A stretch of DNA of 64,000 nucleotides, taken from contig NZ_CP146612.1 in assembly GCF_037094495.1 (NCBI RefSeq), positions 744,001-808,000 on the forward strand, read 5' to 3'. A program made the position numbers and the translations under genes. Positions within the stretch are counted from its first letter, which is position 1. Each line of letters opens with the position of its first letter. Below the pieces are notes generated by a model. It was not told the DNA's origin. It searched no databases and saw only the letters and a list, made by a program, of their open reading frames with translations. The DNA comes from Dehalogenimonas sp. W (lineage in GTDB: Bacteria; Chloroflexota; Dehalococcoidia; Dehalococcoidales; Dehalococcoidaceae). Below are positions 1-8,976 of this stretch, piece by piece.

Positions 1-556
1 AAAGTGCCGGGTCAGGCGTCAAGGCCGTGGTAAATAATTGCTGCCAGTCATCATAGCGGTCGGGGCATGGGGCGATACCCAGGCGGGAAAAGAGTCGTCG
101 GGTATAAGCGTCAATCACAAAAAACGGCATCTCCAGCGCGTACAACAGAATGGAATCCGCGGTTTCCGGGCCGATGCCATGCACTCCCAGCAGTTCTTGT
201 CGGAGTTCATTGGGGGCGACGGATTTTAAGGCCGTCGGGTCGTCATCAAGAGTTTCCAGCCATTCTGCCAGGGCCTTGAGCTTTTTAGCCTTGGCGTTGT
301 AGTAACCTGAAGGGCGAATCAAAGCGGCCAGCTCGGCCACATCCAAATTCCGGAATGCCGCTGGAGACAATGATCCGGCTTTTTTGAGGTTGGCGACGGC
401 TTTTTCCACGTTGCTCCAGGCGGTGGATTGGGTCAGGATAGCCCCGGCCATCATTTCAAACGGTGTTTCGGCTGGCCACCAGTTCTGAGGTCCGTAACAC
501 CTGAAAAGCGTATCGTAAACGTGGTTTAAACCTGCCGCTGGTGACGGGTCGCCCAT
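1..556 (-). CDS. HhH-GPD base-excision DNA glycosylase (endonuclease III / MagIII-like), 3' end outside window
   Basis: Reading the minus strand from the ATG at 554-556 gives one open frame to the window edge (about 185 residues seen). It contains the helix-hairpin-helix LLGVHGIGPETADSILLYA and the GPD-loop aspartate in VIDAYTRR, so it should flip out and excise damaged bases. The lysine that gives endonuclease III its lyase activity is replaced by glutamate (GIGPETAD), as in the 3-methyladenine glycosylase MagIII, so a monofunctional alkyl-base glycosylase is more likely than a true Nth. The start overlaps the 3' end of the TrmO-like gene by 31 bases, which suggests translational coupling. 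The C-terminus, where an Fe-S motif could lie, is not visible. Confidence 0.82.
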   Translation of the reverse strand, partial: MGDPSPAAGLNHVYDTLFRCYGPQNWWPAETPFEMMAGAILTQSTAWSNVEKAVANLKKAGSLSPAAFRNLDVAELAALIRPSGYYNAKAKKLKALAEWLETLDDDPTALKSVAPNELRQELLGVHGIGPETADSILLYALEMPFFVIDAYTRRLFSRLGIAPCPDRYDDWQQLFTTALTPDPAL

Positions 557-1008
557 TCCGGTGCGCTGGCTCCTTCCGCAGGCGAATCATAACCGGGGAT
601 AAAGGGTTTGATATCCAGTACCGGAGTGCCGTCAATGGCGTCCAGCCCCTGAACGAGCAGAATGTTATCCCGCCGCTCCAACAGCCGCACTGTTGCCCGC
701 CCGATGGAGTTAGGGCGGTAAGGGCTGCGAGAAGCGAATACGCCTACCGGCGGCAGTTCCTTGCGGCCCCGCGGGTAAACCTTGAGCGCCATTTTCGCCG
801 GGTCGGTAGCCTGATGCATCCACCAATACACCATGATATGAGAAAAGTCGGCCAGCCCGTCCAGACCCTCGGCCAATTCAGGCCTGATGACGATTTCCGC
901 CACGATTTCCCGCCAGTTGAAGCCGTTCGCCGGCTTCTCTCTGATAGGGCTGTTAACCAGTCCTATCGGTTTAAGTTCCATTTTGAGTTCGTTATCCATT
1001 TTGCTCAA
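526..1008 (-). CDS. trmO: TrmO/TsaA-like tRNA (adenine-N6)-methyltransferase
   Basis: 160 residues spanning one TsaA/TrmO beta-barrel domain. The family hallmark is clear: SRSPYRPNSIG, with the earlier FSHIMVYWW stretch. TrmO uses S-adenosylmethionine to methylate N6 of threonylcarbamoyl-adenosine at tRNA position 37; here that is a family-based assignment. E. coli TrmO is longer because it has an extra C-terminal domain, and this protein is the short single-domain form common outside Proteobacteria. Its 3' end overlaps the following glycosylase gene. A start at the second Met (MDNEL) is also possible. Nothing gene-like is visible between 1009 and 1218. Confidence 0.85.
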   Translation of the reverse strand: MSKMDNELKMELKPIGLVNSPIREKPANGFNWREIVAEIVIRPELAEGLDGLADFSHIMVYWWMHQATDPAKMALKVYPRGRKELPPVGVFASRSPYRPNSIGRATVRLLERRDNILLVQGLDAIDGTPVLDIKPFIPGYDSPAEGASAPEWATRHQRQV

Positions 1009-1218
1009 TCCAGTTTACAGTATCCGGTTGTTAGTTGTCAGTGTTTCTACCGCAACCCGTTGCGATTGCTCCTGCCATAATACTGCCCTTTCGATTCTAC
1101 AGCCCTATGAGTCAACGCTGAATCCGGACTTTATGGCAGAGTCTGCCGTTATCAACCGTTTGAGAACATAGGCAGGGAACAAAGTACACTGTTTTTATCG
1201 CCGGTTACGAACAGGTTT

Positions 1219-1653
1219 TTAGCTGGACGGAGTTTTAACCGAGATGCTGGATTTCAATAATTTATATTGATAGTACAGCACGCAACCGAGGCAGCGCCCG
1301 CCAAGGGCAAAGGACACGACCACGGCCAGCACTCCGGCCACCACGAAACCGGCAATCGTCAAACCCAGGGTAAAGAGGATGGCCGCCAGGCTTAAAAAGA
1401 TAACCGCCAGGGTGTTGTTGAAGCGAGCCAGTTCGCGCGCTTCAGTCGGGGACCCGGCTATGAGGTTTTTAAGCAGAGGTTTGGCAATTTGGACAAATAG
1501 GTTAGCTTTGAGTCCAAATATCAGCCCTGCGAGTTCAATCAGCAGTAATGCTGTCAGGATCAAAGGGCTTTGGGTCACCACAGCCAGAACAACCAAAGCC
1601 ACTATGCCGGTCTGATTCGCTCTTAAATAGGGGACGGGAATTTCTTTCATCAT
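1219..1653 (-). CDS. DUF4395 membrane protein
   Basis: 144 residues with about four hydrophobic helices and a short cytoplasmic tail. The late motif GRCLGCVLYYQYK, with two cysteines after the last helix, is characteristic of DUF4395 proteins. The family is often found near thioredoxin-like or sulfur-transfer proteins, and the neighbours here are sulfur amino acid genes, but a direct role in sulfur metabolism is only inferred. The chosen start (MMKEIPVPYLRAN) is the first in frame. It lies just downstream, on the same strand, of the trans-sulfuration remnant and cysK. Confidence 0.72.
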   Translation of the reverse strand: MMKEIPVPYLRANQTGIVALVVLAVVTQSPLILTALLLIELAGLIFGLKANLFVQIAKPLLKNLIAGSPTEARELARFNNTLAVIFLSLAAILFTLGLTIAGFVVAGVLAVVVSFALGGRCLGCVLYYQYKLLKSSISVKTPSS

Positions 1654-1684
1654 ATATTCTTCGCTTTCATTAAATTCGTGCCGT

Positions 1685-1789
1685 TTATGTTGATTGCCGC
1701 TTACCAGCCTCTGTTGGCCGGCAGGAGTTCATCCGGCTGATTTCCTGTCCGGCGTGGACAACGATGGTTTCCAGTTTGTGAGCAGTCAT
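1685..1789 (-). pseudogene. Remnant of a trans-sulfuration (Cys/Met metabolism PLP) enzyme gene, 5' end only
   Basis: A 34-codon frame starts at the ATG at 1787-1789, after an AAGGAAAT ribosome-binding site. Its first residues, MTAHKLETIVVHAGQE, match the conserved N-terminus of cystathionine gamma-synthase/O-acetylhomoserine sulfhydrylase proteins (compare NLDTTVIHAGDR in the intact gene at 3099). After the HAGQE motif the homology stops and the frame ends at 1685. I read it as the surviving 5' tip of a deleted paralogue that once followed cysK in an operon; a new small peptide is possible but less likely. Confidence 0.6.
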
Positions 1790-1826
1790 TATCTTCTTAT
1801 TTCCTTCTCTTTTTGTTAGCGGTTAA

Positions 1827-2831
1827 CTATATTACCGGTGAATCCTGCGTCAGTCCCTGGAACAACCAGGTGCTTAAATAACGTTCCCCTGTGTCCGGCA
1901 GAACAGCTACGATAAGTTTGCCTTTGTTTTCTGGCCTTTTGGCCACCTGAATGGCCGCCCAGGCCGCGGCGCCGGAGGATATGCCGACCAAAATACCCTC
2001 TTCCCGTGCCAGTCGTCTGGCGGTATCGCCGGCATCTTCATTCGTTACCTGCACTACTTCGTCAACCAACTCTTTTTGGTAAATATCCGGCACAAAACCC
2101 GCCCCGATACCCTGAATCTTGTGGGGGCCGGGCGCCCCGCCTGAGAGAACTGGTGACAGCGTCGGTTCCACGGCTATGGTGTGAAAGCCGGGCTTGCGTT
2201 TCTTCAACACATCAGACACTCCGGTGATGGTTCCGCCGGTGCCGACACCGGCGACAAGAGTATCCACCCGGCCCTCGGTGTCCCGCCATATTTCCTCGGC
2301 CGTCGTCAACCGGTGGATCTCTGGATTGGCCAGATTTTTAAATTGTTGCGGAATAAATGAATTGGGGTTTTCAGCGGCCAGTTCCTCTGCCTTTTTAATG
2401 GCGCCTTTCATGCCCTCAGCACCTGGGGTCAACACCACCTGGGCACCGAAAATAGCCAAAAGCTGCCGTCGTTCAACCGACATGGTCTCCGGCATGGTCA
2501 GAATCAATTTATAGCCTTTGGCGGCCGCAGTGAAAGCCAGCGCAATACCGGTATTGCCGCTGGTTGGTTCTATAATCACCGTATCCTTGTTGATAAGGCC
2601 CTTTTCTTCAGCGGTTAACAACATCGCCACACCCAGACGATCCTTGACACTGTGCAGGGGGTTAAATGATTCAAGCTTGACTGCCACTTCAGCGCCGGCA
2701 TCGCCGACAATTCTATTCAATCGGACCAACGGCGTATTACCGATGGTTTCGGTAATATCCCTGGCGATGCCCCGGGTGAGGCTGGGAATCTGGATTGATT
2801 TGTAACTGAGTTTTTCAATTTTGCCGGCCAT
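1827..2831 (-). CDS. cysK: Cysteine synthase (O-acetylserine sulfhydrylase)
   Basis: 334 residues from the Met at 2831. It makes L-cysteine from O-acetylserine and sulfide, using pyridoxal phosphate. Visible signatures are the PLP-binding lysine in NPLHSVKDR (Lys63), the substrate loop [10 protein letters not shown] and the phosphate-binding GTGGTITG. An in-frame ATG exists further upstream (2880), but the start at 2831 follows a strong AGGGAG site, and the mapped promoter puts the transcript start at about 2880, which excludes the longer form. The N-terminus carries about 20 extra residues before the usual [11 protein letters not shown]. The neighbours (trans-sulfuration gene, DUF4395) suit a sulfur amino acid locus. 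Confidence 0.95.
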   Translation of the reverse strand: MAGKIEKLSYKSIQIPSLTRGIARDITETIGNTPLVRLNRIVGDAGAEVAVKLESFNPLHSVKDRLGVAMLLTAEEKGLINKDTVIIEPTSGNTGIALAFTAAAKGYKLILTMPETMSVERRQLLAIFGAQVVLTPGAEGMKGAIKKAEELAAENPNSFIPQQFKNLANPEIHRLTTAEEIWRDTEGRVDTLVAGVGTGGTITGVSDVLKKRKPGFHTIAVEPTLSPVLSGGAPGPHKIQGIGAGFVPDIYQKELVDEVVQVTNEDAGDTARRLAREEGILVGISSGAAAWAAIQVAKRPENKGKLIVAVLPDTGERYLSTWLFQGLTQDSPVI

Positions 2832-2886
2832 GTTATTTCTCCCTTTCGTAAAGTTGACAAAAAAGATGTGATTTAACAACAAAGAT

Positions 2887-2916
2887 ATGATAGCAGAGGT
2901 AAAAATGTATTGTCAA
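2887..2916 (-). promoter_or_regulatory. Sigma70-type promoter of cysK
   Basis: On the minus strand a perfect -35 TTGACA (2916-2911) and a -10 TATCAT (2892-2887) are separated by 18 bases. Transcription would start near 2880, giving a leader of about 50 bases before the cysK start codon. Confidence 0.72.
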
Positions 2917-2946
2917 ATCCGGTGTGGTGAGTAGAAAGGTGATGAC

Positions 2947-3102
2947 ATGGTAGTGTATTCAGACCGGGCCGGTGTTCCGGCAAGATTTGACGCCATGGGG
3001 CTGGTTCTGGATAATATTGTGATTAAACAGATGAAAAATAACAACTATACGCGGGTGCAGTTCGCTGGTAGAACTGAAAAACCGTGTGGGAGGACTCAAT
3101 GA
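2947..3102 (+). CDS. Small hypothetical protein, 51 aa, coupled to the trans-sulfuration gene
   Basis: A frame of 51 codons starts at ATG 2947 after AAAGGTGAT and ends with TGA at 3100-3102, which overlaps the ATG (3099) of the next gene as ATGA. The predicted peptide (MVVYSDRAGVPARFDAMG...) is mixed in composition, with no signal peptide and no family I recognise. The ribosome-binding site and the 4-base overlap argue that it is translated, possibly as a leader that tunes the enzyme gene by translational coupling. It could also be a remnant of an upstream gene. Confidence 0.5.
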   Translation: MVVYSDRAGVPARFDAMGLVLDNIVIKQMKNNNYTRVQFAGRTEKPCGRTQ

Positions 3103-4232
3103 ATCTGGATACCACCGTCATCCATGCCGGCGACCGGCCGGATCGTCATTACGGCGCCTTATCGGTCCCCATCTATCAGACTTCGTCCTTCGTGTTTGAG
3201 GATGTCGGCAAGACCCGCGGTTATGACTATACCCGCTCCGGCAATCCGACCCGCAAGGTGCTGGAAGACACCATCGCCCGCCTGGAAGGCGGGCATGCCG
3301 GATTTGCCTGTGCTACGGGCATGGCGGCCATCGCCACCGTGCTACATCTGCTCAAGGCCGGCGACCACGTTATCTCCGGTGACGACATTTACGGCGGGAC
3401 CTTTCGCCTGTTTGAAAGTGTCATGAGCCGCTTCGGGATTGAGGTCTCGTTTGTCTGTCTGAGGGATAAAGCAGCGCTTGAAGCCGCCGTCCGACCGAAT
3501 ACCCGGATGATCTGGCTGGAGACGCCGTCTAATCCATTACTCAATATTACAGATTTGGAGATGGTAGTAGCAGTGGCTAAGTCGCGGCATATCCTGACCG
3601 TGCTGGATAATACCTTTGCCTCACCGGTTTTCTTACAACCGGTTTCTTTCGGCATTGACCTGGTCGTCCATTCCACCACCAAGTATCTTAATGGTCATTG
3701 CGATGTGGTCGGTGGCGCTATTGTGACCACTACCCCGGAATTGTCGGAACGCGTGGGGTTCATGGTCAATGCTCTGGGGGTAGGGGAAGCGCCCTTTGAC
3801 GCCTGGCTGGTGTTGCGGGGAATTGAGACTCTGCCGCTCCGGATGGAGCGGCATCAGGAAAACAGTCTGGCCGTTGCCCGGTTTCTCAAGGAACAGCCCG
3901 TCGTTGAGCAGGTCTATTATCCGGGACTGCCGGAGCACCCCGGCCATGAAATTGCCAAAAAGCAGATGACCGGCTTCGGCGGCGTCGTATCCTTTGAGGT
4001 CAAAGGCGGTCTGGAAGCAGCCTCAAATGTCTTACGGCGCCTGCGGCTATTCGCGCTGGCGGAGTCGTTGGGCGGCGCGGCGTCGCTGGCGGAACACCCG
4101 GCGACCATGAGTCATGCCTCTATGTCCGCCGAACACCGGGAGCGTGTCGGCATCAAGGACAATTTAATCAGGTTGTCAATCGGTCTGGAACACCCTGATG
4201 ATCTGATTGCTGATTTGCAGCAAGCGTTGTAG
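3099..4232 (+). CDS. Cystathionine gamma-synthase/lyase family PLP enzyme
   Basis: 377 residues of the trans-sulfuration (Cys/Met metabolism) family. The PLP lysine lies in HSTTKYLNGHCDVVGG, and the cofactor-binding SGNPTRKVLE and C-terminal RLSIGLEHPDDL blocks are in place. Such enzymes act on O-acyl-homoserine or cystathionine to link cysteine and homocysteine; gamma-synthase, gamma-lyase and beta-lyase cannot be separated by eye. The ATG at 3099 is preferred over a GTG at 3084 because GGGAGG lies five bases before it and the small upstream frame ends in an ATGA overlap. It is divergent from cysK. Confidence 0.88.
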   Translation: MNLDTTVIHAGDRPDRHYGALSVPIYQTSSFVFEDVGKTRGYDYTRSGNPTRKVLEDTIARLEGGHAGFACATGMAAIATVLHLLKAGDHVISGDDIYGGTFRLFESVMSRFGIEVSFVCLRDKAALEAAVRPNTRMIWLETPSNPLLNITDLEMVVAVAKSRHILTVLDNTFASPVFLQPVSFGIDLVVHSTTKYLNGHCDVVGGAIVTTTPELSERVGFMVNALGVGEAPFDAWLVLRGIETLPLRMERHQENSLAVARFLKEQPVVEQVYYPGLPEHPGHEIAKKQMTGFGGVVSFEVKGGLEAASNVLRRLRLFALAESLGGAASLAEHPATMSHASMSAEHRERVGIKDNLIRLSIGLEHPDDLIADLQQAL

Positions 4233-4338
4233 CCTGTCGCAAATCAGCCGGTTACTCAGGCGTTAAGTCTGGCCGGACGACGCTCTTTGGGCGTCTCAAT
4301 GGCTACGATGTTGGTGGGCAGAACTATCAGACTGGAAA

Positions 4339-4371
4339 AAAAACGGCGGGTGCATTGCACCCGCCGTTTTT
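4339..4371. terminator. Bidirectional intrinsic terminator
   Basis: A near-perfect hairpin (arms 4339-4354 and 4356-4371) has a G/C-rich core CGGCGGGTG/CACCCGCCG flanked by A5 and T5, so it can act in both directions. It sits between the convergent trans-sulfuration and RND genes. Confidence 0.85.
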
Positions 4372-4388
4372 GGTCATTAGTGTCAGAC

Positions 4389-7352
4389 CTATTCCGCTTT
4401 AACCGGCACCCGGTTGAGCAGGCTGTAGACCACCGGTACCACATAGAGCGTTAGTGCAGTGGAACTTATCAGACCTCCAATCACCACGATGGCCAGTTCG
4501 CCGGCGATGATGGAGCCTTCACCGAATCCCAGCGCCAGCGGCAGCATGGCCAGTGCGGTGGATAGTGAGGTCATCAGAATCGGCCGCAACCGGATGTGAC
4601 CGCCCTCCAGAATAGCATTGCGCGGGTTCATACCGCTGCGGCGGAGGTGTTCTATCAGTGTTATCAGAACGATGGCGTTGGTCAATACGATACCTACCAG
4701 CATTAAAAAGCCCATCATGGCTGAGATGCCCAGCGGATTGCCGGTGACAAGCAGCCCTGCCAGGGCACCGATGCAGGCCACCGGCAGGGACAACATGATG
4801 ATGAAGGGATTGCGGAAGGAGCGGAAAGTAACGACCAGTACCAGATAGGCGATAATGATAGCTGCTCCGATGGCTAGAAACATCTGACTAAAGCCTTCGG
4901 TCATCTGCTCATAGACGCCGCCGATGGTGATTTCAACCCCGGATGGCAAGTTCAGGCCGTCCAGCTGGCTGATGATTTTGGCATTAACGGCGCCGACGTC
5001 CTTGGCGCTGATGGTGGCAGAGACGGTGGAAGCCGGCTGTTGATTGACCCGGAGCAGTTCAACCGGCTGGGGGACGAAAGAGACCGTGGCAATTTCACCC
5101 AACGGCGCGGTATGCAGCCCGCCGACCAATATTTGCTGCATCTGCTGAGGGCTTTGGACCCCGGCCAGCAGAGGTGACAGGAACAGGTCATAGTTATTAT
5201 CATTTACTGTAACCTGGCCGACAACGGCACCGCGCGCCAGCAGGAAAAGCTCACCGCTCAGTGTCTCCGGATCAATGCCGTACTGCGCCGCGGCGGCCAC
5301 ATCCAGTTTAATATGAGGCTGCGGCACTACCTGAGTGACGGCCGACTGGATGTTGATCAGTCCCGAGATACCGGAGAGCATGTCAGTGATCGTGATCACC
5401 GCCTGATCCACCTCGGCCGGGTCACTGCCCCTGACGGTCAGTTCAAAAGCGCCGGAGCCGAATCCGGAACCCTGAGCCATACCCTCAATTCCGGAGGATA
5501 CAGTGATTTCGGCATCAGGGGAGATGTTTTCGGTTAGAGTGCGCAGCATTTCGGCCTGAGTTTCCAGATCGGCATCCGGGTGCAGAACCACGGTGATGGC
5601 GGCGACATTGGAGTCACCGCCGGCGGCGGCCATACCGCCCATCATGCCGGCGGTACCGGCGGTGGTTTGGTAAGTCTGCCAGTCCAGATTGGTGTGGATT
5701 AGTTGTTCCACTTTACGGGCTGTGGCTGCGGTGGTATTCAGGTCCGTACCCAGTGGCATCTCCAGATTCACCACCAGCATTTTCTCGGAACTGGACGGCA
5801 GAAAGGTAGTGCCGATAATCGGTACCAGGCCGAAGCTGCCTACTACCAGCACGGCGGTGGTAATCATCGTAAAAGCGCGATGCCGTAGGGCCCAGTCCAG
5901 AGAAGGCCGGTAGGCCCGCTGGTACCAGGTGCCGCCCGACTCTATTTCCGCCTCCTTCTGAACCTCCTTGCGGCTGATGAAGCCCGACATGGCCGGGATT
6001 ACGGTCATGGCAATAATCAGTGAGGCCAGCAGTGCGAAGGTAACGGTCAGGGCGAAGGGCGTGAAAAGCTCACCCACCATGCCACCGACAAACATTAATG
6101 GGATGAATACCACCACGGTTGAGATTGTGGCTGAGATGATGGGTGCCGCCACTTCTTTGATGCCGTCAATAGCGGCGGTTTTGAAGTCTTTGCCGTTTTC
6201 CAGATGCCGGAAGATGACTTCCAGCACCACGATGGAGTCATCCACCACCCGGCCGACGGCTAGGGCCATGGCGGAAAGGGTCAGCATGTTGATGGTAATA
6301 CCGGCGGCATACATCATCAGGAAACCCGCTAGGACGCTCAATGGGATGGAGATGGCGGTAATCAGCGAAGCGCGCAGGACTCGCAGGAAGATAAAGATGG
6401 CTAACACCGCCAGGATGGCGCCAACGATGGCTTCCCGGTAAAGGTCGGCGATTGATTGTTCAATGAATTCAGATTGGTCAAAGATAGGCGTAATGGTAAC
6501 GCCGGGCGGCAGGTTTGTGGAAATGAGGGCTATTTCTGCCATCACAGCGTTCGCCACCTCAACGGTATTAGCCTCCGTTGCCTTGGTGATCATGACACCG
6601 ATGGAGGGACTGCCGTTGGTGGTGGTAACCGCGCTACCCGGGGCTGCGCCCAGGGAGATGAAAGCCAGGTCTCTCAGCAGCAGATCTGTCCCTAAAGGAG
6701 TGCTCAGTAACTCATCTAGTGAATTGAACTGGGAAGAGCCCAGTATGCCGGCAAGTTGTGCGGCGGAGACTCCAGCGTCTATCATGGCTTGAATGTCCGG
6801 GATTAGCACTGCCTGCTCTTCACCCCCGGTGACACTGGCGGAGAAGACACCATCAATAGAACTCAGTCGCGGGATGATATTATCTGCGGCGATATTTCTG
6901 AGTTCCGGCCCGGTCAGGTCGCCTGACAAGCTCAACATTACCACCGGCATGGCATCCAAACTGATCGGGAATAACTGAGGCGCCTGGGTTCCTGCCGGCA
7001 GGTTCAGGCCGGCCAGCTCACGGGAGATGGCTTCGGTAGCTGCCTCCATGTCAACGCCGTATTCGTAGGTGATGATCAGCATTGAAAGATTGGCGGAAGA
7101 CACCGCGTTTATCTGCTTATAGTCACCGGCGCGGGCTACGGCCTGTTCCACCGGCTTAGTGACTTCCTCTACTACCTGCTCCGGAGTCGCCCCGGGATAA
7201 ACAGTGATAACGCTGGTTACCGGCATCTCAATAGCCGGCATCAGCTCCACTTTCAGGTTTACCAGCGCCAGGACGGAAACGACGGTGATTACAGCCGCCA
7301 GGAAAAAGGTGGCCCAGCGGTTTTTTAGTGATAATCTGGTCAAAAAGCTCAT
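4389..7352 (-). CDS. RND-family multidrug efflux transporter (AcrB/SwrC-like)
   Basis: 987 residues with the RND plan: a first helix, a large periplasm-facing loop, helices 2-6, a second loop and helices 8-12. The paired aspartates of the proton relay are present in helix 4 (GRVVDDSIVVLE). The helix-10 lysine of AcrB is replaced by threonine (GIVLTNAIVL), as in the Gram-positive SwrC-type branch. No adaptor or outer-membrane factor is adjacent, which fits a cell without an AcrA/TolC envelope. It should export amphiphilic drugs or lipids by proton antiport. Its start overlaps the MarR gene by four bases (ATGA), so the two form an operon. Confidence 0.92.
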   Translation of the reverse strand: MSFLTRLSLKNRWATFFLAAVITVVSVLALVNLKVELMPAIEMPVTSVITVYPGATPEQVVEEVTKPVEQAVARAGDYKQINAVSSANLSMLIITYEYGVDMEAATEAISRELAGLNLPAGTQAPQLFPISLDAMPVVMLSLSGDLTGPELRNIAADNIIPRLSSIDGVFSASVTGGEEQAVLIPDIQAMIDAGVSAAQLAGILGSSQFNSLDELLSTPLGTDLLLRDLAFISLGAAPGSAVTTTNGSPSIGVMITKATEANTVEVANAVMAEIALISTNLPPGVTITPIFDQSEFIEQSIADLYREAIVGAILAVLAIFIFLRVLRASLITAISIPLSVLAGFLMMYAAGITINMLTLSAMALAVGRVVDDSIVVLEVIFRHLENGKDFKTAAIDGIKEVAAPIISATISTVVVFIPLMFVGGMVGELFTPFALTVTFALLASLIIAMTVIPAMSGFISRKEVQKEAEIESGGTWYQRAYRPSLDWALRHRAFTMITTAVLVVGSFGLVPIIGTTFLPSSSEKMLVVNLEMPLGTDLNTTAATARKVEQLIHTNLDWQTYQTTAGTAGMMGGMAAAGGDSNVAAITVVLHPDADLETQAEMLRTLTENISPDAEITVSSGIEGMAQGSGFGSGAFELTVRGSDPAEVDQAVITITDMLSGISGLINIQSAVTQVVPQPHIKLDVAAAAQYGIDPETLSGELFLLARGAVVGQVTVNDNNYDLFLSPLLAGVQSPQQMQQILVGGLHTAPLGEIATVSFVPQPVELLRVNQQPASTVSATISAKDVGAVNAKIISQLDGLNLPSGVEITIGGVYEQMTEGFSQMFLAIGAAIIIAYLVLVVTFRSFRNPFIIMLSLPVACIGALAGLLVTGNPLGISAMMGFLMLVGIVLTNAIVLITLIEHLRRSGMNPRNAILEGGHIRLRPILMTSLSTALAMLPLALGFGEGSIIAGELAIVVIGGLISSTALTLYVVPVVYSLLNRVPVKAE

Positions 7353-7846
7353 TTAGTCTCCGTGATTCTTTTTGTTGCGGCTGGGCGGTTCCCGCCCTCT
7401 TCAAGGTTCAGTTCTGCTGCCGCCGCCAGCAGGTCGGCAATCCCCTGTTGCATATGTTCCAACTGGCCGACATTCATCTTTTCCAGGAGTTGGGTCATTC
7501 GGGCACTACCGATTTCCCACATCTGGCCGATAACTTTCTTTCCTTTAGCTGACAGATCGCAGATAACCGCCCGCCGGTCGGCGGGGTCGGCATATCGGAC
7601 GATAAACTCGTGCTGGACAAGTCGGTCGGTGATACCGGTCATAGTGGCGGTGCTGACGCCCAGAAAGGCCGCCAGCGTGCTGACTCGTGAAGGTCCTTCA
7701 GTAGCCAGATACATGGCTGTCTTGAGCTGGGTCATCGTCAGATCCAGGTTAAGCCATTCCTGAGGCACGATCGGTCGAATGGTACGGAAAAAATGCTGGT
7801 GGGAATCCACCAACTGCTTGATGATTTCAGTCTTTTGTGACTCCAT
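7349..7846 (-). CDS. MarR-family transcriptional regulator of the efflux pump
   Basis: 165 residues with the MarR winged-helix core: a dimerisation helix, then the recognition segment LGVSTATMTGITDRLVQHEFIVR and the wing DPADRRAVICDLSAKGK. The ATG follows GGAG at nine bases. It overlaps the RND gene by four bases, so it most likely represses its own operon and is released by a pump substrate. The promoter just upstream has a CTAA/TTAG palindrome at its start point, consistent with autorepression. Confidence 0.9.
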   Translation of the reverse strand: MESQKTEIIKQLVDSHQHFFRTIRPIVPQEWLNLDLTMTQLKTAMYLATEGPSRVSTLAAFLGVSTATMTGITDRLVQHEFIVRYADPADRRAVICDLSAKGKKVIGQMWEIGSARMTQLLEKMNVGQLEHMQQGIADLLAAAAELNLEEGGNRPAATKRITETK

Positions 7847-7882
7847 GACGCATGGCTCCGTTAATAAATATTACCTGTCGTG

Positions 7883-7932
7883 CTAATAGTTAGTAAGAAG
7901 CTAATTATAAATCAGAAAACGAAAGGCGTCAA
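7883..7932 (-). promoter_or_regulatory. Promoter and likely operator of the marR-RND operon
   Basis: On the minus strand, -35 TTGACG (7932-7927) and a perfect -10 TATAAT (7909-7904) are 17 bases apart. Immediately downstream, at the expected start site, lies the dyad CTAATAGTTAG (7883-7893), with another CTAA half-site at 7901-7904. A MarR dimer there would block transcription. Confidence 0.7.
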
Positions 7933-7962
7933 CTTGTAGCGTGATGAAGCGCGGGCGAAACC

Positions 7963-8931
7963 TTAAAACGCGGCGTTGACCAGATAGGCCATATAGCCTG
8001 TGAAAACCATCACTAACAGCGCCCCTTCAACTCGGTTGACCCGTCCCGGTCTCTTGCAGTTGTAGCCGATGGCGAATAACGACAGTGTCAGTAATCCCAT
8101 GACCAGGAAATCCCGGGAAAGTACCTCAGGACCTACCGCAATCGGCTGAATCAATCCGGCGATACCCACTACTGCCAGGGTGTTGAAGAGGTTGGAGCCG
8201 ATGACATTGCCCAGAGCCAGGTCGTGCTGGCCCTTGCGGACGGCGATTATTGAAGAAGCCAGCTCCGGCAGTGAGGTCCCGACAGCCACCACCGTCAGGC
8301 CGATGACCAGGTCGCTGACGCCGAAATTCTGGGCAATCTCCACCGCGCCATAGACCAGTAAACGGGAACTGACCACCAGCAGCACCAGCCCGGTCACCAG
8401 GCGGGTCAGCGCCTGACGCAGGGTGCACTGGCGGGTTTTCAGTTCCTGAGACACATCCTTGGTCAGGGCGTCGCCGGAGCCGGCGCGCCGGCCTTCCCTG
8501 ATGGACCAGAACATCAAACCGCCGAAAACAGTAATAAGTACGATTGCGTTAAGACGGGATACCTCGTCGTCCCAGATCTGCCAGGCTGCCAGCGCGGTCA
8601 CCAGAGTCAGTACGGGCAATTCTTTGCGCAGTATTCCGGAATTGAAAGGGATTGGGCTGATCAGCGCGGTCAGTCCCAGAATTAACGCGATGTTGGCGAT
8701 GTTGGAACCGTAAGCGTTGCCGACGGCGATGCCCGGGTTCCCCTGTGCGGCCGACATGGCCGAAACCACCATCTCGGGTGCCGAGGTGCCGAAGCCGATT
8801 ACCACCATGCCGATAAGCAGAGGCGCCATGCCGAAATGACGCGCGGTGGCTGACGCCCCGTCAATAAACCGGTTGGCGCTCCAGATGAGCAGTATCAGGC
8901 CGGATATTACGGCGATTATCGGAATGATCAT
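7963..8931 (-). CDS. Calcium/cation antiporter (CaCA superfamily, YrbG-like)
   Basis: 322 residues and about ten hydrophobic helices in two inverted halves. Each half carries the alpha-repeat signature: GNAYGSNIANIALILG in the first and GNVIGSNLFNTLAVVG in the second, where the acidic and Asn residues coordinate the ion. The family exchanges Na+ or H+ for Ca2+ across the plasma membrane. No clear Shine-Dalgarno precedes the ATG. It stands alone, downstream of and on the same strand as unrelated genes. Confidence 0.9.
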   Translation of the reverse strand: MIIPIIAVISGLILLIWSANRFIDGASATARHFGMAPLLIGMVVIGFGTSAPEMVVSAMSAAQGNPGIAVGNAYGSNIANIALILGLTALISPIPFNSGILRKELPVLTLVTALAAWQIWDDEVSRLNAIVLITVFGGLMFWSIREGRRAGSGDALTKDVSQELKTRQCTLRQALTRLVTGLVLLVVSSRLLVYGAVEIAQNFGVSDLVIGLTVVAVGTSLPELASSIIAVRKGQHDLALGNVIGSNLFNTLAVVGIAGLIQPIAVGPEVLSRDFLVMGLLTLSLFAIGYNCKRPGRVNRVEGALLVMVFTGYMAYLVNAAF

Positions 8932-8976
8932 AGTGCTGAATGTGCTTTGGGCTAACTGCTGAACTCTAAGATACCG

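Noticed and set aside
4256-4444. 62-codon minus-strand frame between the trans-sulfuration and RND genes
   Set aside because: It overlaps the RND 3' end in another frame and crosses the bidirectional terminator.
5968-6441. 157-codon frame opposite the RND gene
   Set aside because: Met/Thr/Ala/Arg-rich shadow of a transmembrane coding region.
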